29,557 nucleotides of DNA from Verrucomicrobiota bacterium (GCA_014860005.1 JACZKP010000138.1:1-29557); one strand, 5' to 3'. Counted from the first letter of the stretch, positions 8,578 through 15,648 are shown. Made by a program: numbers and translations. Notes: generated by a model from the letters alone, not told the origin.

Positions 8578-9026
8578 CCCATGCTGGCCAAATCCGGGAA
8601 ATCCTGAACCACAAAGGGAACAACGTCTGGACCATCGCTCCGGATGCCACGGTCTTCGAGGCCATTCAGATGATGGCCGACAAGAACATCGGAGCCCTGC
8701 TGGTCATTGAAGGTGAGAAACTGACCGGCATCATTTCCGAACGCGACTATACGCGTAAAGTCATTCTCAAGGGCCGGGCCTCGAAAGAAACCCTGGTGCG
8801 CGACATCCTCTCGGGAAAGATTATTTTTGTAACCCCGGAACACACCATCGAGGAATGTATGCGGTTAATGACGGAGCACCGCATCCGACACTTGCCGGTG
8901 CTCGACGGTGCCAGAATCGCGGGCGTGGTTTCCATCGGCGACCTCGTCAATTGGATCATCAGCGCGCAGAATTCCGCGATCCACCAGTTGCAAACCTACA
9001 TCACCGGCTACCCCACGCCCTCCTGA
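8574..9026 (+). CDS. Two-CBS-domain protein
   Basis: This 150-residue protein consists of tandem CBS domains. The first covers about residues 8-65 (TIAPDATVFEAIQMMADKNIGALLVIEG, then GIISERDYTRKVI). The second covers about 80-135 (FVTPEHTIEECMRLMTEHRIRHLPVLDG, then GVVSIGDLVNWII). CBS pairs bind adenosine nucleotides such as AMP, ATP or S-adenosylmethionine and act as energy or ligand sensors. A stand-alone pair like this has no catalytic domain, so its partner is unknown. ATG at 8574 is preceded by AAGGAA at 8561-8566. An upstream extension in the same frame to 8496 is possible but lacks conservation-like features. The stop codon touches the folB stop codon on the other strand without an intervening base. 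Confidence 0.9.
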   Translation: MTHAGQIREILNHKGNNVWTIAPDATVFEAIQMMADKNIGALLVIEGEKLTGIISERDYTRKVILKGRASKETLVRDILSGKIIFVTPEHTIEECMRLMTEHRIRHLPVLDGARIAGVVSIGDLVNWIISAQNSAIHQLQTYITGYPTPS

Positions 9027-9386
9027 TCATTCCATCTGGCTCAGGGGTTTCGTGAACCTGACGGAAACGCTGCGTGCCTGCGGGATCGGAAATTTGGTCA
9101 CCTCCACCATCACGGACTGCGGCCGGAATTCCCGTAGGACCACATCGGCGATATCCACGGCAAGTTTCTCGATCAGTTTCCAACTTCGGCCTTCGCCAAA
9201 TTTCAGTAACCGCTGAGCCACCGTGTAATAATCAATGGTCGCGGCAATGTCGTCGCTGACGGCGGCGGATGAAAAGCTGAACTCCATGTCCAGGCTTAAC
9301 AAAAGCCGCTGTGGCTTCGCGCGCTCCGCGTCGGGAACGCCGACGCAGTAATGAACTTCCAGGTCAGTGATCTTGATGTTAGACAT
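9027..9386 (-). CDS. folB: Dihydroneopterin aldolase
   Basis: The 119-residue protein fits the FolB family in length and motifs. FolB converts 7,8-dihydroneopterin to 6-hydroxymethyl-7,8-dihydropterin and glycolaldehyde in folate synthesis. Likely pterin-binding and catalytic residues fall at near-canonical positions: E21 (GVPDAER), Y54 (IDYYTVAQRL), E73 (KLIEKLA) and K98 (VEVTKFPIP). The sequence starts MSNIKITDLEVHYCVGV; ATG at 9386 is chosen because longer frames run into the upstream gene. It lies 37 bp downstream of the HAD-Nudix fusion on the same strand, so the two are probably co-transcribed. No other folate gene is in the window. Confidence 0.88.
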   Translation of the reverse strand: MSNIKITDLEVHYCVGVPDAERAKPQRLLLSLDMEFSFSSAAVSDDIAATIDYYTVAQRLLKFGEGRSWKLIEKLAVDIADVVLREFRPQSVMVEVTKFPIPQARSVSVRFTKPLSQME

Positions 9387-9423
9387 GTGGACACTTTGCG
9401 CCAGGAACGGTTGGCGCTTGAGA

Positions 9424-10506
9424 CTAAGTTCCAACGGAGTTCCGCCGCTCCGCCACCGCGTGCAACAGTCTTCGCGTCGGCGTGTTGATCGGCATTTGCA
9501 TGGCCTGCTCCAGACTTAGCCACCGGAACTCACGCGCCTCCTCGTTCAACCTTACCTCCATCGCCCCGCCACCGCGGCAGGTGTAGTTCAACAGCACAAA
9601 ATGCGCGTCACGATAGAACTCCTTCGAGTGAATGCAGTCCTGCACCAGGATGAACTCGATGTCGGCAACCTCGAGGTTGGTTTCCTCTTTCAACTCCCGG
9701 CGCAGGGCGTCCTCGGACGTTTCCCCCCATTTCACTTTGCCGCCCGGAATACCCCAGAGATTTGACCATTTGTGGGTGCGCACCAGCAACACCTCGTCCG
9801 CCGCGTTGAAAATCAACCCGCCCACCGTGACCACCGGCGGATGCGCCTGCTCGAATTGCCTGATCGGCGCTTTGAGATGAAGTTCGTTTTGTTCCAGAAT
9901 CTCACGCAACTCTCCCAGGTGTTCACAGATCAGGTCCGGCTGCGCCGCGCGCAATTGTTCCAGCGTGTTATAGCCCGTAAGCACCGCGCAGGAATGAACG
10001 CCGCCATGCCGCGCTGTTTCAATGTCGTGCTGCATGTCGCCGATGAAGAGCGTTTCCTCCGGGCGCAGTTTGTTGTCCGCCAGTATTTCGTGAATCTTCT
10101 GCCGCTTGTCCCACACGCCAAGGTAGGGCCGGTCCAGAAATTCGCCAAATCCACTCGCGCGCGACTGTGCTTCGAAATGTTCATGCGCCACCGTGCTCAG
10201 AAGAAACGTGCGCATTTGTCGCGCGCGGCAGAATTCCAGGAACTCGCGCGCATGCGGCAGCGCCACCACGGAATCCTGCGCCTGGCGGAAGCGCCCATGA
10301 AACCACGCCTCCAATTGCGGCAGCGGCACGTGCGGAACATGCTTGTCGTAGAAAATGGTAAACGGCAGGCAGAACTCGGCGCGAAACTGCTCCAACGTCA
10401 TCTCCGCGCGCTGCGCCTGCGCCAGAACATGATTGGTCGCCTCCCACACGGCGGGCAGATCATCCACCAAAGTGCCGGACCAGTCGAAGATGATGTTGCG
10501 AATCAC
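9424..10506 (-). CDS. HAD-family phosphatase / Nudix hydrolase fusion
   Basis: This 360-residue protein fuses two hydrolase domains. Residues 1-205 form a HAD phosphatase: motif I is DWSGT (nucleophile D8), motif II LLST, a lysine near K134/K137, and motif IV FIGDMQHD (D157, D161). The usual second Asp of DxDGT is Ser here. Residues 223-355 form a Nudix domain with a complete box at 256-278 (G256, E262, R270-E271, E274-E275) except that the late Gly is Asn277. Nudix enzymes cleave nucleoside-diphosphate-like substrates and HAD enzymes remove phosphates. Location just upstream of folB suggests dihydroneopterin triphosphate and monophosphate as substrates, but this is an inference; a housecleaning role is possible. 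GTG at 10506 is preferred (MIRNIIFDWSGT); TTG at 10536 would add ten residues. Confidence 0.85.
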   Translation of the reverse strand: MIRNIIFDWSGTLVDDLPAVWEATNHVLAQAQRAEMTLEQFRAEFCLPFTIFYDKHVPHVPLPQLEAWFHGRFRQAQDSVVALPHAREFLEFCRARQMRTFLLSTVAHEHFEAQSRASGFGEFLDRPYLGVWDKRQKIHEILADNKLRPEETLFIGDMQHDIETARHGGVHSCAVLTGYNTLEQLRAAQPDLICEHLGELREILEQNELHLKAPIRQFEQAHPPVVTVGGLIFNAADEVLLVRTHKWSNLWGIPGGKVKWGETSEDALRRELKEETNLEVADIEFILVQDCIHSKEFYRDAHFVLLNYTCRGGGAMEVRLNEEAREFRWLSLEQAMQMPINTPTRRLLHAVAERRNSVGT

Positions 10507-10889
10507 GGCGGCAGTGTAACCGCCGACGACGTTCAATCAATCTTTAGCGCGATCCCCCGCACACGAAACCGAACTAAACCGTGAAGCACCGCAGCCTTGG
10601 AATCCAACTCAACTCCCGGCTGCCAGTTTTTGTCCCGCTAAAGTCCGCAATTTGGACAAGCGCAGGACAACCAGGGCGGGAGAGACTTTATCGTCCGCAC
10701 TTGCGGACAAATCGCCGCTCCCCCAAGCAGCATTCCGAAATCACCGAATGCTGCGTGTGCTCACGGGCAAAAATATTTCACAATATTTTTCTTGAGTCGC
10801 GGCGACATCATGGCGATGTATGGCATAGGTCGTGCGATTGTAAGTTTCGGCACGTTGATCTTTGGAAGAGCGAAACAGATTTGGATTTT
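10507..10889. other. Intergenic region with several inverted repeats
   Basis: No convincing gene is present between the HAD-Nudix start and the 6S RNA. The stretch is unusually rich in short palindromes: GTCCGC/GCGGAC at 10693-10708, GCAGCATTC/GAATGCTGC at 10727-10754 with a 10-base loop, and the A+T-rich AAAAATATT/AATATTTTT at 10769-10790 with a 4-base loop. These may be operators or RNA hairpins. The divergent promoters for the minus-strand gene and the 6S RNA must lie here, but no strong -35/-10 pair stands out. Confidence 0.5.
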
Positions 10890-11059
10890 ACCCTGCCCTG
10901 TTCGTGATGCTCAACAAAGTCCTTGAACCGTAGTTATACGATCCTGGGACACCAAGCTGTGGTTGTGGCCGACAGGCCTTTACTGGAAGTCGAAAGCAAT
11001 CCGGCCCGTCCCACATGTTGCAAAACATGTTCAAAGGAAAAGTTACACACGGCAAGGGT
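10890..11059 (+). ncRNA. ssrS: Probable 6S RNA
   Basis: The roughly 170-nt segment can fold into the 6S RNA shape. A closing stem pairs ACCCUGCC (10890-10897) with GGCAAGGGU (11051-11059) with one bulged A. The 5' side of the central bubble carries AGUCCUUGAACCG, which resembles AGUCCCCUGAGCCG of E. coli 6S RNA. An apical arm is closed by UGGGAC (10945-10950) and GUCCCA (11008-11013). The 3' side holds a 7-bp hairpin, ACAUGUU-GCAA-AACAUGU (11013-11030), followed by AAGUUACACACGGC, comparable to the E. coli hairpin and GGGUUACAGCC. A terminator follows 22 bases later and rarA comes next. 6S RNA binds housekeeping RNA polymerase holoenzyme as an open-promoter mimic. Ends are estimates; a covariance-model search would settle it. 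Confidence 0.75.
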
Positions 11060-11080
11060 GGGGTGCCTTTCAGCACCAAG

Positions 11081-11113
11081 AAGGCCCGCCTGTTGGCGGG
11101 CCTTTTTATTTTA
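11081..11113 (+). terminator. Rho-independent terminator of the 6S RNA transcript
   Basis: A perfect 10-bp stem, AAGGCCCGCC (11081-11090) with GGCGGGCCTT (11095-11104), has a TGTT loop and runs into a T-rich tail (TTTTTATTTT). A smaller hairpin, GGTGC-CTTTCA-GCACC (11062-11077), lies just before it. It would end the 6S RNA transcript 34 bp before the rarA start, so rarA probably needs read-through or its own promoter. Confidence 0.9.
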
Positions 11114-11146
11114 GGCATTCCGCCCCGCCATTGGTAACTTGCCGGC

Positions 11147-12538
11147 ATGTCGCGCGATGACCTCTTCACTTCCGCCCCGGCTCCCCGCCCCGCCGCGTCG
11201 GACGCCCCCGCGGAGTTGCCCGCGCAGCATCAACCGCTCGCCGCGCGCCTTCGCCCCCGCAACCTGGATGAGTATGTAGGCCAGACCCACATCCTCGGCC
11301 CGGGACAGTTATTACGCCGCGCCATCGAAGCCGACCGCATCCAGTCGCTGATTTTTTACGGGCCGCCCGGCACGGGAAAGACCTCACTCGCGCAAATCAT
11401 CGCCCGGCAGACCAAGAGCAAATTTGAACGGCTCAGCGGCGTGGAATCCAATGTGGCCGAGATGCGGCGCGTCTTGTCGGGCGCGGCGAACCGGTTGGAA
11501 AACACCGGCCAGTCCACGATCCTGTTCATTGACGAAATCCATCGCTTCAACAAATCACAACAGGACGTACTGCTGCCGGACGTCGAAAGCGGCGTGGTGC
11601 GGTTGATTGGGGCGACGACGCACAATCCCTTCTTCTTTGTCAATTCGCCGCTGGTTTCGCGTTCACAGATTTTCGAGCTGCGTCCGTTAAGCGAGGTAGA
11701 ACTTTTCGCTTTGCTCCAGCGGGCTTTGGCTGATTCGGAACGCGGCCTTGGCTACCTGAAACTCCAGGCGGACGAAGTGGCCCTGCGTCATCTGGCAAGG
11801 ATTGCGGACGGCGACGCGCGCAAGGCGCTGAACGCGCTGGAGATTGCGGCGCTTACTACCGAACCGGGTAAGGACGGTGTCGTTCACGTTGATCTCACAG
11901 CCGCGGAGCAGAGCATCCAGAAAAAGGCCATCGTCTATGACGGCGATGGCGACGCGCATTACGACACGATTTCCGCGTTCATCAAATCCATGCGCGGCAG
12001 CGATCCCGACGCGGCGCTCTACTGGCTGGCCAAGATGATTCACGCCGGCGAAGACCCGCGTTTCATCGCCCGGCGCATCGTGATTCACGCGGCGGAAGAC
12101 GTGGGTCTGGCTGACCCGATGGCGCTGGTGCTGGCGAACGCGGCGTTTCAGGCCGCCGAGTTCATCGGCTGGCCGGAAGCGCGCATCCCGATTGCGGAGG
12201 CGACGATCTATATCGCCACCGCCAACAAGAGTAACAGCACCGTCGTGGCCATTGATGCCGCGCTCGAAGACGTGAAATCCGGCCGCACGCTGGCCGTGCC
12301 GGAGCATTTGCGCGACGCCAGTTACAAAGGCGCGAAACGCTTGGGCCACGGCGAGGGCTACAAATACGCGCACGAATACGAAGGCCATTTTGTGCCCCAG
12401 GATTATTTGGGTGCGGACAAGCGTTACTACGAACCGACTGAGCAGGGCGTGGAAAAGAAAATCAAGGAACGGCTTGACCAATGGCGGCGGCAGAGCAAGG
12501 CCGAGCGCAATCCAAAAAAGTCCGCGGAATCGAAATGA
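11147..12538 (+). CDS. rarA: Replication-associated recombination protein A (RarA/MgsA)
   Basis: The 463-residue AAA+ ATPase matches the RarA/MgsA/WRNIP1 family, which acts at stalled replication forks with SSB and RecA-type recombination. Walker A is GPPGTGKT (72-79) and Walker B LFIDEIHRFNKSQQD begins at about 126. Sensor 1 is GATTHNP near 155-161. The conserved C-terminal half contains HAAEDVGLADP, TANKSNS, and a final GHFVPQDYLG stretch. About 25 Ala/Pro-rich residues precede the usual LAARLRPRNLDEYVGQ start. ATG at 11147 is the natural start. The gene sits immediately downstream of the probable 6S RNA and its terminator. Nothing downstream appears to be in an operon with it. Confidence 0.95.
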   Translation: MSRDDLFTSAPAPRPAASDAPAELPAQHQPLAARLRPRNLDEYVGQTHILGPGQLLRRAIEADRIQSLIFYGPPGTGKTSLAQIIARQTKSKFERLSGVESNVAEMRRVLSGAANRLENTGQSTILFIDEIHRFNKSQQDVLLPDVESGVVRLIGATTHNPFFFVNSPLVSRSQIFELRPLSEVELFALLQRALADSERGLGYLKLQADEVALRHLARIADGDARKALNALEIAALTTEPGKDGVVHVDLTAAEQSIQKKAIVYDGDGDAHYDTISAFIKSMRGSDPDAALYWLAKMIHAGEDPRFIARRIVIHAAEDVGLADPMALVLANAAFQAAEFIGWPEARIPIAEATIYIATANKSNSTVVAIDAALEDVKSGRTLAVPEHLRDASYKGAKRLGHGEGYKYAHEYEGHFVPQDYLGADKRYYEPTEQGVEKKIKERLDQWRRQSKAERNPKKSAESK

Positions 12539-12694
12539 CGCCGGGGTGTTATTGCAGCTTTTTATTGTCCATGATTCGGCTTCAATTCAGGCAGACATTG
12601 TGTTCGACAAGGAACTTCTCCGAACGGAAAGTCAAATTTGTGAACTTTGTCAGATTGCATTTTTCAGTTCATTCAAGGGTTGGACATCAGGAGT
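12539..12694. other. Lower-G+C intergenic stretch after rarA
   Basis: No gene is recognised. The region is A+T-richer than its surroundings and ends in the inverted repeat GGACAT/ATGTCC (12682-12700). TTGGAC at 12680 and TATAGT at 12701 resemble promoter boxes, but a 15-bp spacer is short. No clear terminator for rarA is seen. Confidence 0.3.
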
Positions 12695-12946
12695 ATGTCC
12701 TATAGTGCTCATCGAAGGGACGCCCTAGATCCGGATCTGCCGCTTGCCCACAGGGCATCACATGCGAGGTCTTGCACTCTCCATGTTTCTTGGAAGTTTC
12801 ACGTCCACAGGGATGTCGTGCTTGACCGTGTCTTGAATGAGTGCGGAGTTGACTTAAGATCGGTAGAGAACGCCGAGGAGTTAATGAAAGCGCTGGAAAC
12901 CCTTGAGCGAATCAGGTGGAAGGGTATCGGAGAGATAAATGTCTGA
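12695..12946 (+). CDS. Small hypothetical protein
   Basis: An 83-residue frame that I do not recognise. The second half (DVVLDRVLNECGVDLRSVENAEELMKALETLERIRWKG) looks like genuine amphipathic helices, whereas the first 30 residues are compositionally odd. AGGAGT lies directly before the ATG, too close for an ideal ribosome-binding site, and a TTG at 12647 is an alternative start. Local G+C is lower than in the neighbours. The stop overlaps the start of another frame (12939-13292) whose Arg/Ser/Gly-rich product looks non-coding. It could be a remnant of a larger acquired gene. Confidence 0.35.
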   Translation: MSYSAHRRDALDPDLPLAHRASHARSCTLHVSWKFHVHRDVVLDRVLNECGVDLRSVENAEELMKALETLERIRWKGIGEINV

Positions 12947-13366
12947 TCTCAGAATTGACTGCAAACAGGGCAAATGGATTGAAAACACCGTCCGACCCGC
13001 GAAGCCTGTGCGCGTGAGCAGTTCCCGATGGCGTGGTACCAGAACCGAAAAGGAGCCCGGACAGCCATGTCCGCGCGAACCAAAACTGAGGTTCCTTCGC
13101 GAATCAGCCGGGCGCAGGAACGCGCAGACTCGGCGGGCCGCGCTCCGGGCGTTGAAGCAATACACCTCCAACGTTTGCTTTGACCTCCGCGCAGCGCGAG
13201 GAAGCTTCGCGCGAAATCTGTTCCCCGTGGACGGCCAGTCAGTCGCCCATTCTTCTGGTCCGCGTGGCGGACTGTCCTGGTGTATCACATGAGGTGAAGT
13301 AGCCCTGCCCCTCTCCGCTACGCTTACGCTACGAGGCGGCAATCCTTTGAATCGAGGCCGGACGCA
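12947..13366. other. Intergenic region without recognisable gene
   Basis: Both strands contain open frames here, but their predicted products are low-complexity Arg/Pro/Ser-rich and look like shadows. The hairpin GGACA-GCCA-TGTCC (near 13060-13075) and the duplicated CGCTACG around 13316-13333 are the only structures noted. No clear terminator for lpxA is visible on the minus strand. Confidence 0.4.
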
Positions 13367-14134
13367 TTAACGGCTGATGCCCCGTTCACTGCTGCGGATA
13401 AACTGCACCAGGTGTTGAATCTCCGGCAGCGGGGGCAGATCCGCCTCGATTTTGCTCAAGGCGTTGGAAGTAATCAGGCCTTCGCGGAAAAGAATCTTGT
13501 AGGCCGAACGCAGTGCGGCCAGGGCTTCGGCGGAAACGCCATTGCGTTCACAGCCGACCTTGTTGATCGTGCGCGGCGCCGCGGGACTGCCTTCCGCCAG
13601 CATGAAAGGGGGGATGTCCTGAACCACGCGCGCCAGTCCCGCCACCATCGCCAGCCGGCCAATGCGGCAAAACTGATGCACCGCAGCCAATCCGCCAATC
13701 ACCGCGTGATCCTCCACGGTCACGTGTCCCGCCAGCGTGGCCAAGTTGGACATGATGATGTGATCGCCGAGGCGCGCGTCATGGGCGACGTGCGAATACG
13801 CGAGGAAATTGTTGTGCGAGCCCACCACCGTGGCGTCGCCATCCTTGGTGGCGCTATGGAGGGTGACGTATTCGCGGAACGTGTTGTGGTCGCCGATGAC
13901 GGTGTGCGTAATGCCGCCCTGCCACTTCAAGTCCTGCGTTTTCAGGCCAATGCTGGCGAAGGGAAAGAACTCGTTCGCCTTCCCCACCGTGGTATGCCCG
14001 TCCATGACAACGTGCGAATGGAGTTTGCAACCCTCCCCCAAAGTGACGTGTTCGCCAATAACGCAGTAAGGACCGATGTCGCAGTTCGCGCTGAGGCGCG
14101 CTCCCGGATGCACAATGGCGGTGGGGTGAATCAT
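13367..14134 (-). CDS. lpxA: Acyl-[ACP]-UDP-N-acetylglucosamine O-acyltransferase
   Basis: The 255-residue protein is a left-handed beta-helix acyltransferase with hexapeptide repeats through about residue 190 and a helical C-terminal domain. LpxA performs the first step of lipid A synthesis, moving a 3-hydroxyacyl group from ACP to the 3-OH of UDP-GlcNAc. The catalytic His is probably H118 (AYSHVAHDARLGD). Other family signatures are FREYVTLHSATKDG, SNLATLAGHVTV and VHQFCRIGRLAMV. ATG at 14134 gives the typical start MIHPTAIVHPGA. In-frame ATGs at 14155 and 14152 overlap the stop of lpxC-fabZ as ATGATG and would add six or seven residues, allowing coupled translation. It is the last gene of the lipid A pair. 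Confidence 0.95.
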   Translation of the reverse strand: MIHPTAIVHPGARLSANCDIGPYCVIGEHVTLGEGCKLHSHVVMDGHTTVGKANEFFPFASIGLKTQDLKWQGGITHTVIGDHNTFREYVTLHSATKDGDATVVGSHNNFLAYSHVAHDARLGDHIIMSNLATLAGHVTVEDHAVIGGLAAVHQFCRIGRLAMVAGLARVVQDIPPFMLAEGSPAAPRTINKVGCERNGVSAEALAALRSAYKILFREGLITSNALSKIEADLPPLPEIQHLVQFIRSSERGISR

Positions 14135-14151
14135 GCCAAGTCCAGATTGCA

Positions 14152-15492
14152 TCATCCTTCGCGGAGCATGAAGGTCACGGCCGCTTCGCTCACGGTTTCG
14201 CCGCCGACCTTGCACACGCCCTTGGCCTTGCCAATTTTGCCGCGCACTTTCGTGAGTTCCACTTCGATGATCAGCGTATCGCCGGGCAGCACCGGCTTGC
14301 GCCATTTCACGTCTTCGGCGGACATGAAATACGCCACCTGATTGGCGGCCTGGATGACTTTGAGCAACAGAATGCCGGCGACCTGGGCAATGGCTTCCAG
14401 TTGCAGCACGCCCGGCATGATGGGATGTCCGGGGAAATGTCCCTGGAAAAAACCTTCATTGACCGTCACGTTCTTGAGGCCAACGATGTGGTTGCCCTCG
14501 ATCTTCAGAATCCGGTCAACCATCAACATCGGATAGCGATGCGGCAGCATCTTCATCACTTCCTCGGTGCTCATCGCCCCGGTCTGCGCCACAAGATCGG
14601 CCTCTGGCAGGGGAGCCGCCTGCGCTGGCGGCGGCGCGAAAGTCTGCGCGGCGCGCAGCGGCTTTTGAATCTGCGCGACAATCTGCCGCACGAACTCGCA
14701 ATTGCCCGCGTGGCTGGGTTTCACGGCGATGAGATGGCCGCAAATCGGGCGACCCAGCAGCGACAGATCGCCCACGATGTCGAGCATCTTGTGCCGCACA
14801 AATTCGTCGGAATAGCGCAAGGGTTCGGTTGTCAGCACTGCGTCATCCCGAATGACCACGGCGTTCTCCAGACTGCCGCCTTTGATCAGACCGTTGCGGA
14901 TGAGGAATTCAATTTCCTCAAAGAAACAAAACGTGCGCGCGTGGGCGAGATCGGTTTCCCAGGTCTTCGGCGTCACTTCGGTACTGTAAAACTGCGTGAA
15001 GCGTCCGCCCTTGTCCGAACTGGTGCAGGTGATCTTGAACCCCGCATCGGGAAACAGCGTCATCAGGGTTTCACCCATTTCCAGTTCGATGGGTTCGGTG
15101 ACGGTGTACGGCTCGCGTTTCTCCGGTTGTGGCACGATGCCTGCCGCCTGGATCAATTTGCAGAACTCCCGCGCGCTGCCGTCGGCAATGGGCGGTTCGT
15201 TGGAGTCCAGTTCGATGATCGCGTTATCAATCCCGTATCCCGCCAGCGCGGCGAGGACATGTTCGACGGTGTGGATTTTGATGTTCCCCTTGGCCAGCGA
15301 GGTGGAACGGTTGGTTTCAGAAACGTTCTCGATGCGGGCCTCGATCTCCGGTTTGCCTTCGAGGTCCACGCGGCGGAAGCGGACGCCGGAGTTGGGCGGC
15401 GCGGGCAGCATGGTCATGTTCACGCGGTTGCCGCTGTGCAAGCCGGTGCCGGAGAAACTGCCGGGGCGATTAAGGGTCTGCTGATTGAGCAC
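14152..15492 (-). CDS. lpxC-fabZ: LpxC-FabZ fusion: UDP-3-O-acyl-GlcNAc deacetylase / 3-hydroxyacyl-ACP dehydratase
   Basis: The 446-residue protein joins two enzymes. Residues 1-280 are LpxC, the zinc deacetylase committing step of lipid A synthesis: TVEH (E77, H78), H234 and D238 (RHKMLDIVGDLSLLG), and general acid/base H261 (SHAGN). A Pro/Ala-rich linker (about 283-302) leads to FabZ (305-446), with LPHRYPMLMVDR and the active-site segment GHFPGHPIMPGVLQLEAIAQ, where H356 and E366 are catalytic. FabZ dehydrates 3-hydroxyacyl-ACP, competing with LpxA for the same substrate pool, so fusion may balance the two routes. This fusion is known in Bacteroidota and Verrucomicrobiota. GTG at 15492 gives MLNQQTLNRPGSFSG; no ATG fits. 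lpxA follows directly. Confidence 0.95.
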   Translation of the reverse strand: MLNQQTLNRPGSFSGTGLHSGNRVNMTMLPAPPNSGVRFRRVDLEGKPEIEARIENVSETNRSTSLAKGNIKIHTVEHVLAALAGYGIDNAIIELDSNEPPIADGSAREFCKLIQAAGIVPQPEKREPYTVTEPIELEMGETLMTLFPDAGFKITCTSSDKGGRFTQFYSTEVTPKTWETDLAHARTFCFFEEIEFLIRNGLIKGGSLENAVVIRDDAVLTTEPLRYSDEFVRHKMLDIVGDLSLLGRPICGHLIAVKPSHAGNCEFVRQIVAQIQKPLRAAQTFAPPPAQAAPLPEADLVAQTGAMSTEEVMKMLPHRYPMLMVDRILKIEGNHIVGLKNVTVNEGFFQGHFPGHPIMPGVLQLEAIAQVAGILLLKVIQAANQVAYFMSAEDVKWRKPVLPGDTLIIEVELTKVRGKIGKAKGVCKVGGETVSEAAVTFMLREG

Positions 15493-15560
15493 GGAGCGGA
15501 TTAGACCAAATGTGGCGGCGACTTGGCAAGCGGCGACAGCGGTAGGCCAGCAAGTAACCA

Positions 15561-15631
15561 AAATACCCAAACACCCAAGGACCCAAAGCTGGTGACCCTC
15601 ACGTCTTGGGTACCTGGGTGCTTGGGTATTT
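15561..15631 (-). repeat. Long imperfect inverted repeat between the transglycosylase gene and lpxC-fabZ
   Basis: Arms at 15561-15588 and 15605-15631 are near-complementary (three mismatches and one bulge) around a 16-base loop and consist largely of ACCCAA-type units. Two of the mismatches become G-U pairs in the minus-strand RNA, so the hairpin is better formed when transcribed with the flanking genes. A second pair, CAGCAA (15549) and TTGCTG (15638), extends the symmetry. It may end transcription of the transglycosylase gene or be a dispersed repeat; there is no proper U tract. Confidence 0.6.
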
Positions 15632-15648
15632 CGCTGTTTGCTGCTTCC

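Noticed and set aside
10581..10907. 108-codon plus-strand frame before the 6S RNA
   Set aside because: It overlaps the palindrome cluster and the 5' end of the 6S RNA, and its product is not protein-like.
12939..13292. 117-codon plus-strand frame overlapping the end of the small hypothetical gene
   Set aside because: The product is Arg/Ser/Gly-rich with no domain-like pattern, and no good ribosome-binding site is present. It is probably non-coding.
13310..13340. CGCTACG direct repeats as a CRISPR-like or tandem repeat array
   Set aside because: Only two short units four bases apart; too few and too short for an array.
12881..13342. 153-codon minus-strand frame
   Set aside because: The composition is shadow-like (Arg, Ser, Pro) and the frame overlaps the better plus-strand candidate; no family resemblance.
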